Both the position numbers and the translations under genes were made by a program. Below the pieces are notes generated by a model, which ran no database searches, was not told the DNA's origin, and worked only from the letters and a program-made list of their open reading frames with translations. From Muribaculaceae bacterium (GTDB taxonomy: Bacteria > Bacteroidota > Bacteroidia > Bacteroidales > Muribaculaceae), in the NCBI GenBank assembly GCA_017547845.1, contig JAFYNZ010000017.1:29278-93277 (forward strand): a stretch of DNA of 64,000 nucleotides, in the 5' to 3' direction. Of the stretch, positions 1 to 7,742 are shown piece after piece; position 1 is the first letter of the stretch, and each line of letters begins with the position of its first letter.

Positions 1-1
1 A

Positions 2-34
2 AAGAGAGACTACTCATTGCGAGCGGTCTCTCTT
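2..34. terminator. Stem-loop at left edge, probable terminator
   Basis: A perfect 9-bp inverted repeat (AAGAGAGAC at 2-10, GTCTCTCTT at 26-34) encloses a 15-nt loop. It lies downstream of the minus-strand PspC operon, and any T tract for that direction would fall outside the window. It could equally end a gene to the left. Confidence 0.4.
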
Positions 35-124
35 CGTTTAAAGTATGAGTCTGTTGAAATCTATGTTGTCGACAGATGCATCAAGTGCAGTCGTTCGTTG
101 ACTGTTGCGAATAGATGCGTAGTG

Positions 125-1183
125 TTAGAATGCGTTTAGGAATCCTACAGTTGTCGAAGTGAGTATGAGACCCACAACCCAAAGCACGATTAGCACTATG
201 CTTGCATTACGAGAGAGAGGTTTGAACTTTTCCGATGACTTGAAGACGCTGAAGATGAGTATCACCAACGGAATGCCAATCGACATGATGACTCCGATGC
301 AGAGTATCATTGCTCCGAATAACTCATGCAAATTAATGCCTATCATTTCAGCAAATGGCACATCTCCCATATATGCTGCCCCGATGACAAATGAAATAAG
401 TGCCAAGAGCAACACTACGAATGCTAAAGCTAAAGCTAAGACAATCGGTATAGCGACTGCGCCCAATACCATCACTATCGCTTTGATAATGAAGCTGAAG
501 ACGTTGACTATTCCATTTGCAATGCGCTTGAATAATGAGCCGTCTTTGGCTTGCTCTATGTAGGGTTGAGCTTTGCGATTGACATTGTCGTAGGCATTTG
601 TCACGGTCTTGCCGATGTTGTGGATAGTCTGTTCCTCTCCGTTCATCGCTAAGATGTCGGCAGCTGTCTTGGCCTCAGGAACAACTATCAGTAGCACCAG
701 ATACACTACGATGATGGTCGTAAGTGTCAAGAAACCGAGTCCGACAAAGAGCAGACGCACCCATGTCACATCCATTTCGAGGTATGCGGCAATTCCACTG
801 CATACGCCACCGATGATTTTATCCTTCGGATTGCGGAAGAGTTTGCGTTTCACGGTGTATGGAGGTGGGGTGGTAGAGTCCGTGTTGTCTGTCGTCTCGT
901 TGTTCTCGTTATAGTCAGAGTCGCCAAACTCGTCGGGGTGTCCCATGCGAGAGATAATCTCCTCGATGTGGTTGATGGTTACGACTTGTCGTTCATCAGA
1001 AATCTTTTCTGAAAGGAGTTCGCAGATGCGACCTTCGATATCGTTGATGATTTCGTCGGCATCGTCGCCATTATGTTCGAATACGTGGCGAAGGCTGTCA
1101 AGATAATCGCTGAGCATGTTGAAGGCATCTTCATCGATATTGAATACTATGCCGTTGAGGTTGATATTTAGCGTCTTTTTCAT
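125..1183 (-). CDS. PspC domain-containing membrane protein
   Basis: This 352-residue protein has a soluble acidic N-terminus (1-110) and a PspC domain at about 111-170. In the domain, a basic stretch followed by GGVCSGIAAYL leads into the first membrane span. Further hydrophobic segments lie at about 228-270, 288-313 and 327-348. PspC proteins belong to envelope-stress systems; here the function is inferred from family only. The ATG at 1183 overlaps the TGA of the PadR gene (ATGA), so the two are translationally coupled. The pairing of a PadR regulator with a PspC protein recurs in Bacteroidetes. Confidence 0.85.
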   Translation of the reverse strand: MKKTLNINLNGIVFNIDEDAFNMLSDYLDSLRHVFEHNGDDADEIINDIEGRICELLSEKISDERQVVTINHIEEIISRMGHPDEFGDSDYNENNETTDNTDSTTPPPYTVKRKLFRNPKDKIIGGVCSGIAAYLEMDVTWVRLLFVGLGFLTLTTIIVVYLVLLIVVPEAKTAADILAMNGEEQTIHNIGKTVTNAYDNVNRKAQPYIEQAKDGSLFKRIANGIVNVFSFIIKAIVMVLGAVAIPIVLALALAFVVLLLALISFVIGAAYMGDVPFAEMIGINLHELFGAMILCIGVIMSIGIPLVILIFSVFKSSEKFKPLSRNASIVLIVLWVVGLILTSTTVGFLNAF

Positions 1184-1527
1184 TTTAGTGGTAGTTGATG
1201 ATTGGTTGTTTCGATGTGGTTGACTGTAGCGCTGATTTCGTTCCAGCTTCGTTTCAATTCGACCAAAGCTTCAGCACCTTCTCGAGTGAGAAAATAGTAC
1301 TTGCGCGGCGGTCCTTGAGTCGATTCGACCCATTCATAGTCCAAGACACCATCTTTCTTTAGGCGTGTGAGCAAAGGATAGAGCGTGCCTTCGACGACTA
1401 TCAATCGCGCGTCTCTGAAGTCGCTGATTATCTCTGAAGCGTAGGCTTTCTTCTTGCTGAGCAGTAGGAGAATGCAATACTCCAGCATCCCTTTGCGCAT
1501 CTGTGATTTTACATTGTCTACGTTCAT
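1180..1527 (-). CDS. PadR family transcriptional regulator
   Basis: A 115-residue winged-helix protein of normal PadR length. It contains the family pattern of helix 1 (KGMLEYCILLLL), recognition region (VVEGTLYPLLTRLKKDG) and wing (PPRKYYFLTREG). PadR proteins usually repress neighbouring membrane or efflux genes, so autoregulation of this operon is likely but not shown. It lies 26 bp after the beta-barrel gene and overlaps the PspC gene by 4 bp, which makes a three-gene transcript probable. Confidence 0.9.
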   Translation of the reverse strand: MNVDNVKSQMRKGMLEYCILLLLSKKKAYASEIISDFRDARLIVVEGTLYPLLTRLKKDGVLDYEWVESTQGPPRKYYFLTREGAEALVELKRSWNEISATVNHIETTNHQLPLK

Positions 1528-1553
1528 ATATATATCAATAAATTATTAAACTC

Positions 1554-3995
1554 TTAAAGTGTACCCGACGATTCGCTCTTGATGAGGTCGTCGTTGATGA
1601 TTGATTTGGAAGCTTTCTTGACATCTTGTTTCAATCCTCCCAATCGATAGCTGATGGAGATGCCGACTTTCCACTGCTTGTTGCGGAACACTTGCTCCGA
1701 ACGGAATGCGTCGGTCTCGGTGATGGTGACGTAATCGACGTAAGGGGTAAGGAATTGATTGGCATTTATAGCCACTTCAAGTCGGTCTTCCTTGAGGAAT
1801 TTGCGAGAGATGGATAGTCCGTAGTAGTTCCAACCTGTGCCACGACCTTGGAGTGAGATGGACTGTGTGCCATAGCCACCATAGGCGTTAAGGCGAAGTT
1901 TCCAAGGCATATCGTAGTTGAAGTCACCACCGATGTTGCCACTCCAGCCACTGTTGGCGATGTGTATCTCGGTGTCTTTATAGTCTGTGTAGTTGACAGC
2001 TCCGTTGATGCTAAGGCGCATCTTTGGGGTGATGCTCCAAGTGGCATAGCCGCTGAGTGTGGTCATCTTTTGCGAGCCGAAGTTGTGGTAGGTGGTATAG
2101 AATACGGAGTTGTCCATATAGGTGTATTGATTGATCATGTTGGATGTCTGATTGTATTTCAGCGATAGGGTGTAGCCTATGCGATGACTGAAGTCTGACA
2201 TCGAAAGGGTCACTTGGTCGTTTTCGACGCTTGTAAGGTCGGGATTACCATACTGTACATTAGTCGGGATACTTGTGTCGTGGTAAGGATTCATTGAGTC
2301 GATGTTTGGACGAGTGATGCGGCGATTATAGTTCAGACGAAGCATACCTGCCATGCCAATGCGATATGACACCATAGCCGATGGTACAAAGTCGTTGAGT
2401 GTCGATGAGAAATCTTCGTAGCCTTTAGTTCTGAAGTTGACACCCATGCGAGTATGCTCGTAGCGAAGGCCTGCATTGAATCCAAATTGCTTGTAGTTGA
2501 ATGAATAGGAAGCGTAGAGGGCAGCCACGTCTTGAAACTGTTGCATGTCGACTGAGCGATTCTCGTCCCATGCAAATGTGCCTGCGTCGTCCGTGAAGTA
2601 GTGGGAGAAGTTGTCGCTACGACGATTGATGTATTTAGCACCGGTCTCAAGAATGTGCATTTGGCTGAATGGATTGACATAGTCGAGCTGAATAGTATGC
2701 TCGTTGGAAGGTGTTGTCACTTCGTTGCGGTGGTTTTGCATAGGGGAGTAGTTGTAGAAATCGAAGTAGTTGTTGGTCATGTTGCGACCGGTTGTGCCAT
2801 AGTTGAACTGGTAGGAAAGAACGATGTTGTGGCCGGGACGACGGAATGTGTGCTGATAAGCAGCGTTGGCACTTGCTGTAGTGTAGTTGACATCAGCCTC
2901 CATGACAGAGCAATAGCTCCACGTCTGGTTGCGGTTGCGGTCGAGAGCTTGGAAATCCCCATCAATGACGCCGAAGCCCTTGACTCCCACCACGTTGCCG
3001 GAGAGGGTGAAGAGGTTGAGAGTGTCGGCTTCGAAACTTAGTTGCAGGTCGCCGATATGGACTTGAGCATGCTGAGCGATGTTCATGTTTGAGATATTGT
3101 AATGCTCTGTCGTTGAGTTGAATATCTCGCGTTCACCATAGTTGGAGTGGGAGTTTTTAAACTGACGAATGTTGGAGTAATTGGCACTAAGTGTCACCTT
3201 CCCTTGCTTGGCACGAGCATAGACAGTGCCTGTCGCATCGCGGTTGCTCGCTGCTGCGGTGAAGTTGGCAAGAAATCCGTCGGTAGATGTGCGAGTTTCG
3301 GTGACAAGGTTGAGGATACCGCCGACACCTTCTGCGTCGTATTTTGCCCCCGGCTCGGTGATGACCTCTATCTTCTTGATAGCAGATGCAGGCATTGCTT
3401 TAAGCACCTCCTTGGCGTTTTGGCTGAGCATTGGGTCGGGACGTCCGTTGACATATACCTTAAAGTCTCCGCTGCCATTTACTTTGATGTTGTCATCGCC
3501 ATCGACAGTGACCATCGGCACCTTACGAAGCATTTCGATGATAGTATTCGACTTAGTGGCAGGGTCTTCGCTCAGGTCGTAGACAAGTTTGTCGGGCTCT
3601 GCCTTGATGATGGGCTTGCGTGCTACGACTTCCACTTCGTCGAGCATCTCTTCGCTGTCTTTGATGATGATGCGTCCGAGGTCGGCAATAGGGTTGGCAT
3701 CAGTCACTTCAAAGCCCATGGTGGTCTCTTGTCGACCGATGGCAGTGAATGTGATGTTGTAGCGACCGGAAGAGGTGAGAGCCTCGGCAAAACGACCGTT
3801 CTCGTCTGTGACACCGACTTTGACCGGCTTGGCATTTTTCTTACCCGGATAAATGCGGATTGTGACGTAAGGCTCGCCCTCGTTGAATAGACTGTCGACG
3901 AGTTGGCCCTTGACTTGATACGAGGTAGCAAAGGCTGATGCTGAGGTTGCTACCATAGTCATCGCAATGATGAAGAGCTTGATGATTTTTTCCAT
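1554..3995 (-). CDS. Outer-membrane beta-barrel protein (TonB receptor-like)
   Basis: This 813-residue protein starts with a signal peptide (1-23). A carboxypeptidase-regulatory-like domain follows (about 27-112), then a plug-like region (about 125-215, with RKVPMVTVDGDDNIKVNG and the AMPASAIKKIEVITEPGA motif). The rest is a beta-barrel rich in aromatic and Asn residues. The order fits the outer-membrane beta-barrel family (PF14905) better than a SusC protein, because no SusD partner is nearby. The substrate is unknown. It is the first gene of the operon with PadR and PspC and has a long leader of about 180 nt. It ends at the outer-membrane-type C-terminal region plus a short hydrophilic tail (KKASKSIINDDLIKSESS). 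Confidence 0.85.
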   Translation of the reverse strand: MEKIIKLFIIAMTMVATSASAFATSYQVKGQLVDSLFNEGEPYVTIRIYPGKKNAKPVKVGVTDENGRFAEALTSSGRYNITFTAIGRQETTMGFEVTDANPIADLGRIIIKDSEEMLDEVEVVARKPIIKAEPDKLVYDLSEDPATKSNTIIEMLRKVPMVTVDGDDNIKVNGSGDFKVYVNGRPDPMLSQNAKEVLKAMPASAIKKIEVITEPGAKYDAEGVGGILNLVTETRTSTDGFLANFTAAASNRDATGTVYARAKQGKVTLSANYSNIRQFKNSHSNYGEREIFNSTTEHYNISNMNIAQHAQVHIGDLQLSFEADTLNLFTLSGNVVGVKGFGVIDGDFQALDRNRNQTWSYCSVMEADVNYTTASANAAYQHTFRRPGHNIVLSYQFNYGTTGRNMTNNYFDFYNYSPMQNHRNEVTTPSNEHTIQLDYVNPFSQMHILETGAKYINRRSDNFSHYFTDDAGTFAWDENRSVDMQQFQDVAALYASYSFNYKQFGFNAGLRYEHTRMGVNFRTKGYEDFSSTLNDFVPSAMVSYRIGMAGMLRLNYNRRITRPNIDSMNPYHDTSIPTNVQYGNPDLTSVENDQVTLSMSDFSHRIGYTLSLKYNQTSNMINQYTYMDNSVFYTTYHNFGSQKMTTLSGYATWSITPKMRLSINGAVNYTDYKDTEIHIANSGWSGNIGGDFNYDMPWKLRLNAYGGYGTQSISLQGRGTGWNYYGLSISRKFLKEDRLEVAINANQFLTPYVDYVTITETDAFRSEQVFRNKQWKVGISISYRLGGLKQDVKKASKSIINDDLIKSESSGTL

Positions 3996-4049
3996 CTTTG
4001 TTAGTTTTTAGTTTTGTTATGTGAATCGAGTGATGTTTCTTAATATTTA

Positions 4050-4069
4050 GGGAATTTCTGAAAATTCCC
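4050..4069. other. Hairpin in the leader of the beta-barrel operon
   Basis: GGGAATTT (4050-4057), a 4-nt loop and AAATTCCC (4062-4069) form a perfect 8-bp stem. It lies inside the long 5' leader between the promoter at 4186-4216 and the start at 3995. It could be structural or regulatory; no known riboswitch is recognised. Confidence 0.35.
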
Positions 4070-4185
4070 GGATTTAGTTAACGCCGTTGGAGACACTGTC
4101 GTCTGCGGTCGTTGAGATTTTTAGTCTTTATGTCTTGAGTGCTCCGAAAATTATTTGTTTTGAACACTCTAAAACTTAACTGACG

Positions 4186-4216
4186 CAAAGGTAAAATGTT
4201 TTATAGAACTATGCAA
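4186..4216 (-). promoter_or_regulatory. Bacteroidetes-type promoter for beta-barrel/PadR/PspC operon
   Basis: Read on the minus strand, TTG (4214-4216), 20 bp, then TACCTTTG (4186-4193). This matches the primary-sigma consensus. Transcription would begin near 4182 and leave a leader of about 185 nt before the ATG at 3995. Confidence 0.65.
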
Positions 4217-4279
4217 TACATAGTACCTTAAATTAACATTCTTTAACGGAAAAATATCGCAAATGAGGGTAGAGGAGCG

Positions 4280-4396
4280 ATAGGAGCAATAGATAAGATA
4301 GAAGATATAGAAGATATAGAAGATATAGTTGGAATAGTAGGAATAGATGCAATGGATGCAATAGATGCAATAAATACTATAGATACTATGATAATA
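4280..4396. repeat. 9-bp tandem repeat array, 13 units
   Basis: Thirteen consecutive 9-nt units run without slippage, most beginning ATAG (for example ATAGAAGAT three times, ATAGATGCA twice, ATAGTAGGA, ATAGATACT). The array fills most of the 513-bp gene-free stretch 3996-4508 together with the two flanking promoters. Related arrays lie at 17266, 28010, 41794 and 63824. Confidence 0.85.
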
Positions 4397-4443
4397 TAGC
4401 GACGATAGATGACGTAGTTGTTGTGGTGGGTAGGAGTAGGGGA

Positions 4444-4475
4444 TTTGTAGGATTGTAGCGTTTTGCGTATCTTTG
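4444..4475 (+). promoter_or_regulatory. Promoter of DMT transporter gene
   Basis: TTTG (4444-4447), 20 bp, TATCTTTG (4468-4475): a full match to the Bacteroidetes consensus. The predicted transcript starts near 4479, about 30 nt before the ATG at 4509. Confidence 0.75.
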
Positions 4476-4508
4476 CAGTCCCAAAAATAACAGATTAAGG
4501 AATTAGAT

Positions 4509-5429
4509 ATGAATAATAAGAAGCAAAGTATATTTGAACGCCCTTTGTGGGTGGCGATATTTGCTCTCTCTGCAGCGATAGCGTGGGGATGGGCATTCCC
4601 GTTGGTGAAGATGGGGTTTGGAGAGTTTGGTATTACGGGTGACATGACCGGTAGCAAGATGCTCTATGCTGGCATACGATTTGGCGTTGCCGGCTTGATA
4701 ACGCTTGCTATAGCCAAGTTATCAGGCAAGAGTCTGCGTGTCAATACGACAAGCGACTGGCTTTATGTCGTGGCGTTTGCACTCATCAATACGACGCTTC
4801 ACTACATCTTCTTCTATATCGGCATCTCCAACAGTGCCGGCTCGCGAGCTGCGATTATCAACTCATCAGGGTCGTTTCTTCTCGTGTTGCTTGCGTGTAT
4901 GTTCTTCAAGAGCGATAGCTTGACATTGCGAAAGATTATCGGTTGCGCTATCGGTTTTGCCGGTATTTTGGCACTCAACGTCGGTGGTGGAGAGAGTGGA
5001 CAATTCACATTCATGGGCGATGGTATGATTATCCTCGGAGCATCGTGTGCGGCATTTGCGGGCTTGATGACGCGAGGTGTCTGTCGTCGTGTCGACATCC
5101 TTGTAGGCACAGGTTATAGCCTTGCCATCGGTGGCGCATTGCTCGTCATTCCCGGACTAATGATGGGTGGCACATTGCCTTGCATTACGCCATGGGGTGT
5201 CACCATATTGATGCTGCTTACCTCAATTTCAACCTTCGGTTTTGCACTCTACAACAAACTTTTGACGCTCAATCCGATGGGAAAAGTGGCAATCTACAAC
5301 TCGCTGATACCGGTAGTAGGAGCTCTATCGTCATGTCTATGTCTTGGCGAACCATTCTATTGGAAGTACCTCATCGCTGCACTTCTCGCAATGGCAGGTA
5401 TCTACATCATCAATCGAGGCAAGAAATAA
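4509..5429 (+). CDS. DMT superfamily transporter (EamA)
   Basis: A 306-residue integral membrane protein with about ten hydrophobic segments arranged as two EamA repeats (roughly 15-150 and 165-302). The inner-loop signatures typical of the drug/metabolite transporter family are present, for example the first-half NSSGSFLLVLLACMFF and the second-half NSLIPVVGALSSCLCLGEP. Substrates of this family are diverse (amino acids, nucleotides, metabolites) and cannot be read from the sequence. It has its own promoter and a terminator-like stem-loop after it. Confidence 0.9.
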   Translation: MNNKKQSIFERPLWVAIFALSAAIAWGWAFPLVKMGFGEFGITGDMTGSKMLYAGIRFGVAGLITLAIAKLSGKSLRVNTTSDWLYVVAFALINTTLHYIFFYIGISNSAGSRAAIINSSGSFLLVLLACMFFKSDSLTLRKIIGCAIGFAGILALNVGGGESGQFTFMGDGMIILGASCAAFAGLMTRGVCRRVDILVGTGYSLAIGGALLVIPGLMMGGTLPCITPWGVTILMLLTSISTFGFALYNKLLTLNPMGKVAIYNSLIPVVGALSSCLCLGEPFYWKYLIAALLAMAGIYIINRGKK

Positions 5430-5451
5430 TAAGTAGTAATTGTAGATAAGT

Positions 5452-5483
5452 AAAGGGGCTGCATTTGATGGTGCAACCCCTTT
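5452..5483. terminator. Bidirectional terminator between convergent genes
   Basis: AAAGGGG (5452-5458) pairs with CCCCTTT (5477-5483), extended by an inner TGCA/TGCA pair. It sits between the converging EamA and S9 peptidase genes, and the stem ends in A or T residues on both strands. Confidence 0.65.
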
Positions 5484-5536
5484 GTTATGTTCTGACGAGT
5501 CAGCTTTATGCGACTGACTGTCGTCGAAGCGTCGGA

Positions 5537-7642
5537 TTAATTTTGCTGTGGTTTAAGGTGCTTATCCATGAAGCGGAAGAATACACGTTGCCAGAGCACA
5601 GCGTTTTGTGGCTTGAGGATCCAGTGGTTTTCGTCAGGGAATACGAGCATTTCAGTGTCGAGACCGTTAATCTTGGCAGCGTTGAATGCTTGCATACCTT
5701 GAGAAGCGAGGATGCGATAGTCGAGTTCGCCCACAGTCACGAGGATAGGAGTGTCCCAACGATCGACGAAGCGGTGTGGTGAGTTGGCAAATGTGCGTTG
5801 AGCGATAGCGTTGCTCTTGTCCCAATATGCGCCACCCATGTCGTGCTGAGCAAACCACATTTCTTCTGTTTCGAGGTATTGTGCTTCCATGTTGAAGATA
5901 CCTGCGTGAGCGATGAAAGCAGCGAAGCGACCTTCGTGGTGACCTGCGAGCCAGTAGACAGAGAAACCACCGTAGCTTGCACCGGCAGCACCGATGTGGT
6001 CGGCATCAACGAATGGTTTTTCCTTCATGTAGTCGACAGCAGCGAGGTAGTCTTTCATGTTTTGACCACCGTAGTCGCCTGAGATCTGAGCGTTCCATTC
6101 TGTACCGAAGCCAGGGAGGCCACGACGGTTAGGAGCGATGACGATATAGTCGTTGGCTGCCATGATTTGGAAGTTCCAGCGGTAGCTCCAGAATTGGCTG
6201 ACTGCTTGTTGTGGACCACCTTGAGTATAAAGGATAGCAGGGTATTTCTTGTTAGGGTCGAATTCAGGAGGATAGATCACCCATGTGCACATCTCTTTGC
6301 CGTCGGTAGTAGGCACCATCACCTTTTCAACGTTACCGATTTTGAGTTTAGCAAGGAGTTCGTCGTTGACAGTAGTGATGTCCTTAGTTTCGCCGTTTGC
6401 AGTGAGGCACACTTCGTTAGGGCGAGACATAGAGTGACGGAGAGCAAGCACCTTGTCGTTGTCGAATGCGTCGACATTCACATAGTCCCATACGCCTTCA
6501 GCTACGGTTGCGATTTCAGCGTTTTCGACATTGATACGGAAGATAGGCATAGTGCCTTGGTAGTAGGCATGGAATACGATAGACTTGCCGTCAGGGTTCC
6601 AGCAGAGGCCTTCTACGCTGTAGTCCCAATCCTTAGTGAGGTCGCGCTTTTCGCCTGTAGTGAAGTCGTGGAGATAGAGACGGTTTTTGTCGCTTTCGTA
6701 ACCCGGAGTCTCCATGCTCATCCATGCGAGAGTCTTGCCGTCAGGTGAGAATTTTGGGTTTGTGTCGTAGCCGAGCATGCCTTCAGTGAGGTTGACAGTA
6801 GTCTTAGCCTCGAGGTCGTAGAGGTAGAGGTCGGAGTTGGTAGAGAAAGCATAGTCCTTACCTGTGACCTTGCGAGATGTGTAGACGAGCTTCTTGCTGT
6901 CAGGCGACCATGCGAAAGTCTCTGCAGCACCGAAAGGTTTCATAGGGCACTCAAATGGCTCGTCGCTCATGATATCGACAGCGTTTTCTACGCTTGAGCC
7001 GTTGAAGTCAGCGAGGAAAGGGTGAGGGATTTCTTCCACCCATTCGTCCCAGTGCTTGTACATGAGGTCGGTGACATAACGACCTGAAGTGTTAGGAAGG
7101 TCGCCGAAGAGTGCTTCGTCTTTCTCGAATGCCTTGATGAGACTGCCATAGATGACCTTAGTCTGGTCAGGAGAGATTTCGAAGCAAGTCATGCCGTTTT
7201 CTGCCTTGCTGACACACTTGCGGTCTGTACCATCAGCGTTCATAGTGAAGAGTTGCACCTTGCCGCTCTCGTCGTCTTTAGCGAGGAATGCGAGACGCTT
7301 GCCACCGTCAATCCAGCGGAGGTTGAATTCGCTGCCTGCTGTGCGAGTGAGGCGTTGAAGGTCCGAACCATCGATGTTCATGACATGGATTTCGCTGTTG
7401 GAAGCATTTTGCTCGATGCTTTCGTAGCCGATAGCTACAGCGACTTTGGTCTTGTCAGGCGATACGATAGCTTCAGATACTCGACCGAATGCTGCAAGCA
7501 CTTCAGGCGAGATACGGCCATCTTTGATTTCAATCTCAGGCTTCTCGATGATAATTTCGTCAGCCTTCTGTGAGCCGTTTTGGCAACCCACAAGCGCCGA
7601 TGACAGAAGCATTGCGCTCATAGTGATTTTGAATTTGTTCAT
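5537..7642 (-). CDS. S9 family prolyl oligopeptidase-like lipoprotein
   Basis: A 701-residue protein with a lipoprotein signal peptide (LVGC, lipidated Cys20). An N-terminal beta-propeller with WD40-like PD40 repeats (for example FSPDGKTLAWMS and WNPDGKSIVFHA) precedes a C-terminal alpha/beta hydrolase. The catalytic triad is visible: Ser556 in GASYGG, Asp641 in GELDYRI and His673 in DENHWI. This fits dipeptidyl or acylaminoacyl peptidases of family S9 acting in the periplasm on oligopeptides. It lies 100 bp after carB, separated by a stem-loop; I see no consensus promoter directly upstream. Confidence 0.9.
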   Translation of the reverse strand: MNKFKITMSAMLLSSALVGCQNGSQKADEIIIEKPEIEIKDGRISPEVLAAFGRVSEAIVSPDKTKVAVAIGYESIEQNASNSEIHVMNIDGSDLQRLTRTAGSEFNLRWIDGGKRLAFLAKDDESGKVQLFTMNADGTDRKCVSKAENGMTCFEISPDQTKVIYGSLIKAFEKDEALFGDLPNTSGRYVTDLMYKHWDEWVEEIPHPFLADFNGSSVENAVDIMSDEPFECPMKPFGAAETFAWSPDSKKLVYTSRKVTGKDYAFSTNSDLYLYDLEAKTTVNLTEGMLGYDTNPKFSPDGKTLAWMSMETPGYESDKNRLYLHDFTTGEKRDLTKDWDYSVEGLCWNPDGKSIVFHAYYQGTMPIFRINVENAEIATVAEGVWDYVNVDAFDNDKVLALRHSMSRPNEVCLTANGETKDITTVNDELLAKLKIGNVEKVMVPTTDGKEMCTWVIYPPEFDPNKKYPAILYTQGGPQQAVSQFWSYRWNFQIMAANDYIVIAPNRRGLPGFGTEWNAQISGDYGGQNMKDYLAAVDYMKEKPFVDADHIGAAGASYGGFSVYWLAGHHEGRFAAFIAHAGIFNMEAQYLETEEMWFAQHDMGGAYWDKSNAIAQRTFANSPHRFVDRWDTPILVTVGELDYRILASQGMQAFNAAKINGLDTEMLVFPDENHWILKPQNAVLWQRVFFRFMDKHLKPQQN

Positions 7643-7686
7643 GATTGTTTATAAATTAAATTATTGATTCTCAGTTTAATAGAATC

Positions 7687-7720
7687 GGGGCATGGCACCA
7701 TTTGCAGATGTCCACACCCC
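7687..7720 (-). terminator. Probable carAB terminator
   Basis: On the minus strand GGGG and a partly paired inner stem close on CCCC (7717-7720 and 7687-7690 on the plus strand), followed by a weak T-rich stretch. It lies between carB and the S9 peptidase gene. The inner stem has mismatches, so termination may be partial. Confidence 0.45.
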
Positions 7721-7742
7721 AATTTATAGGATCTATCTATTA

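Noticed and set aside
3147-3890. 247-residue plus-strand frame opposite the beta-barrel gene
   Set aside because: Antisense to a clear gene, no domain; long open antisense frames follow from the codon usage.
3996-4185. A riboswitch in the long leader of the beta-barrel operon
   Set aside because: Apart from one 8-bp hairpin I could not match it to any known aptamer.
4169-4657. 162-residue open frame on the minus strand
   Set aside because: It reads through the 9-bp tandem array (giving YIFYIFYIF-like repeats) and the start of the DMT transporter gene; no domain and a clear overlap with a real gene and its promoter.
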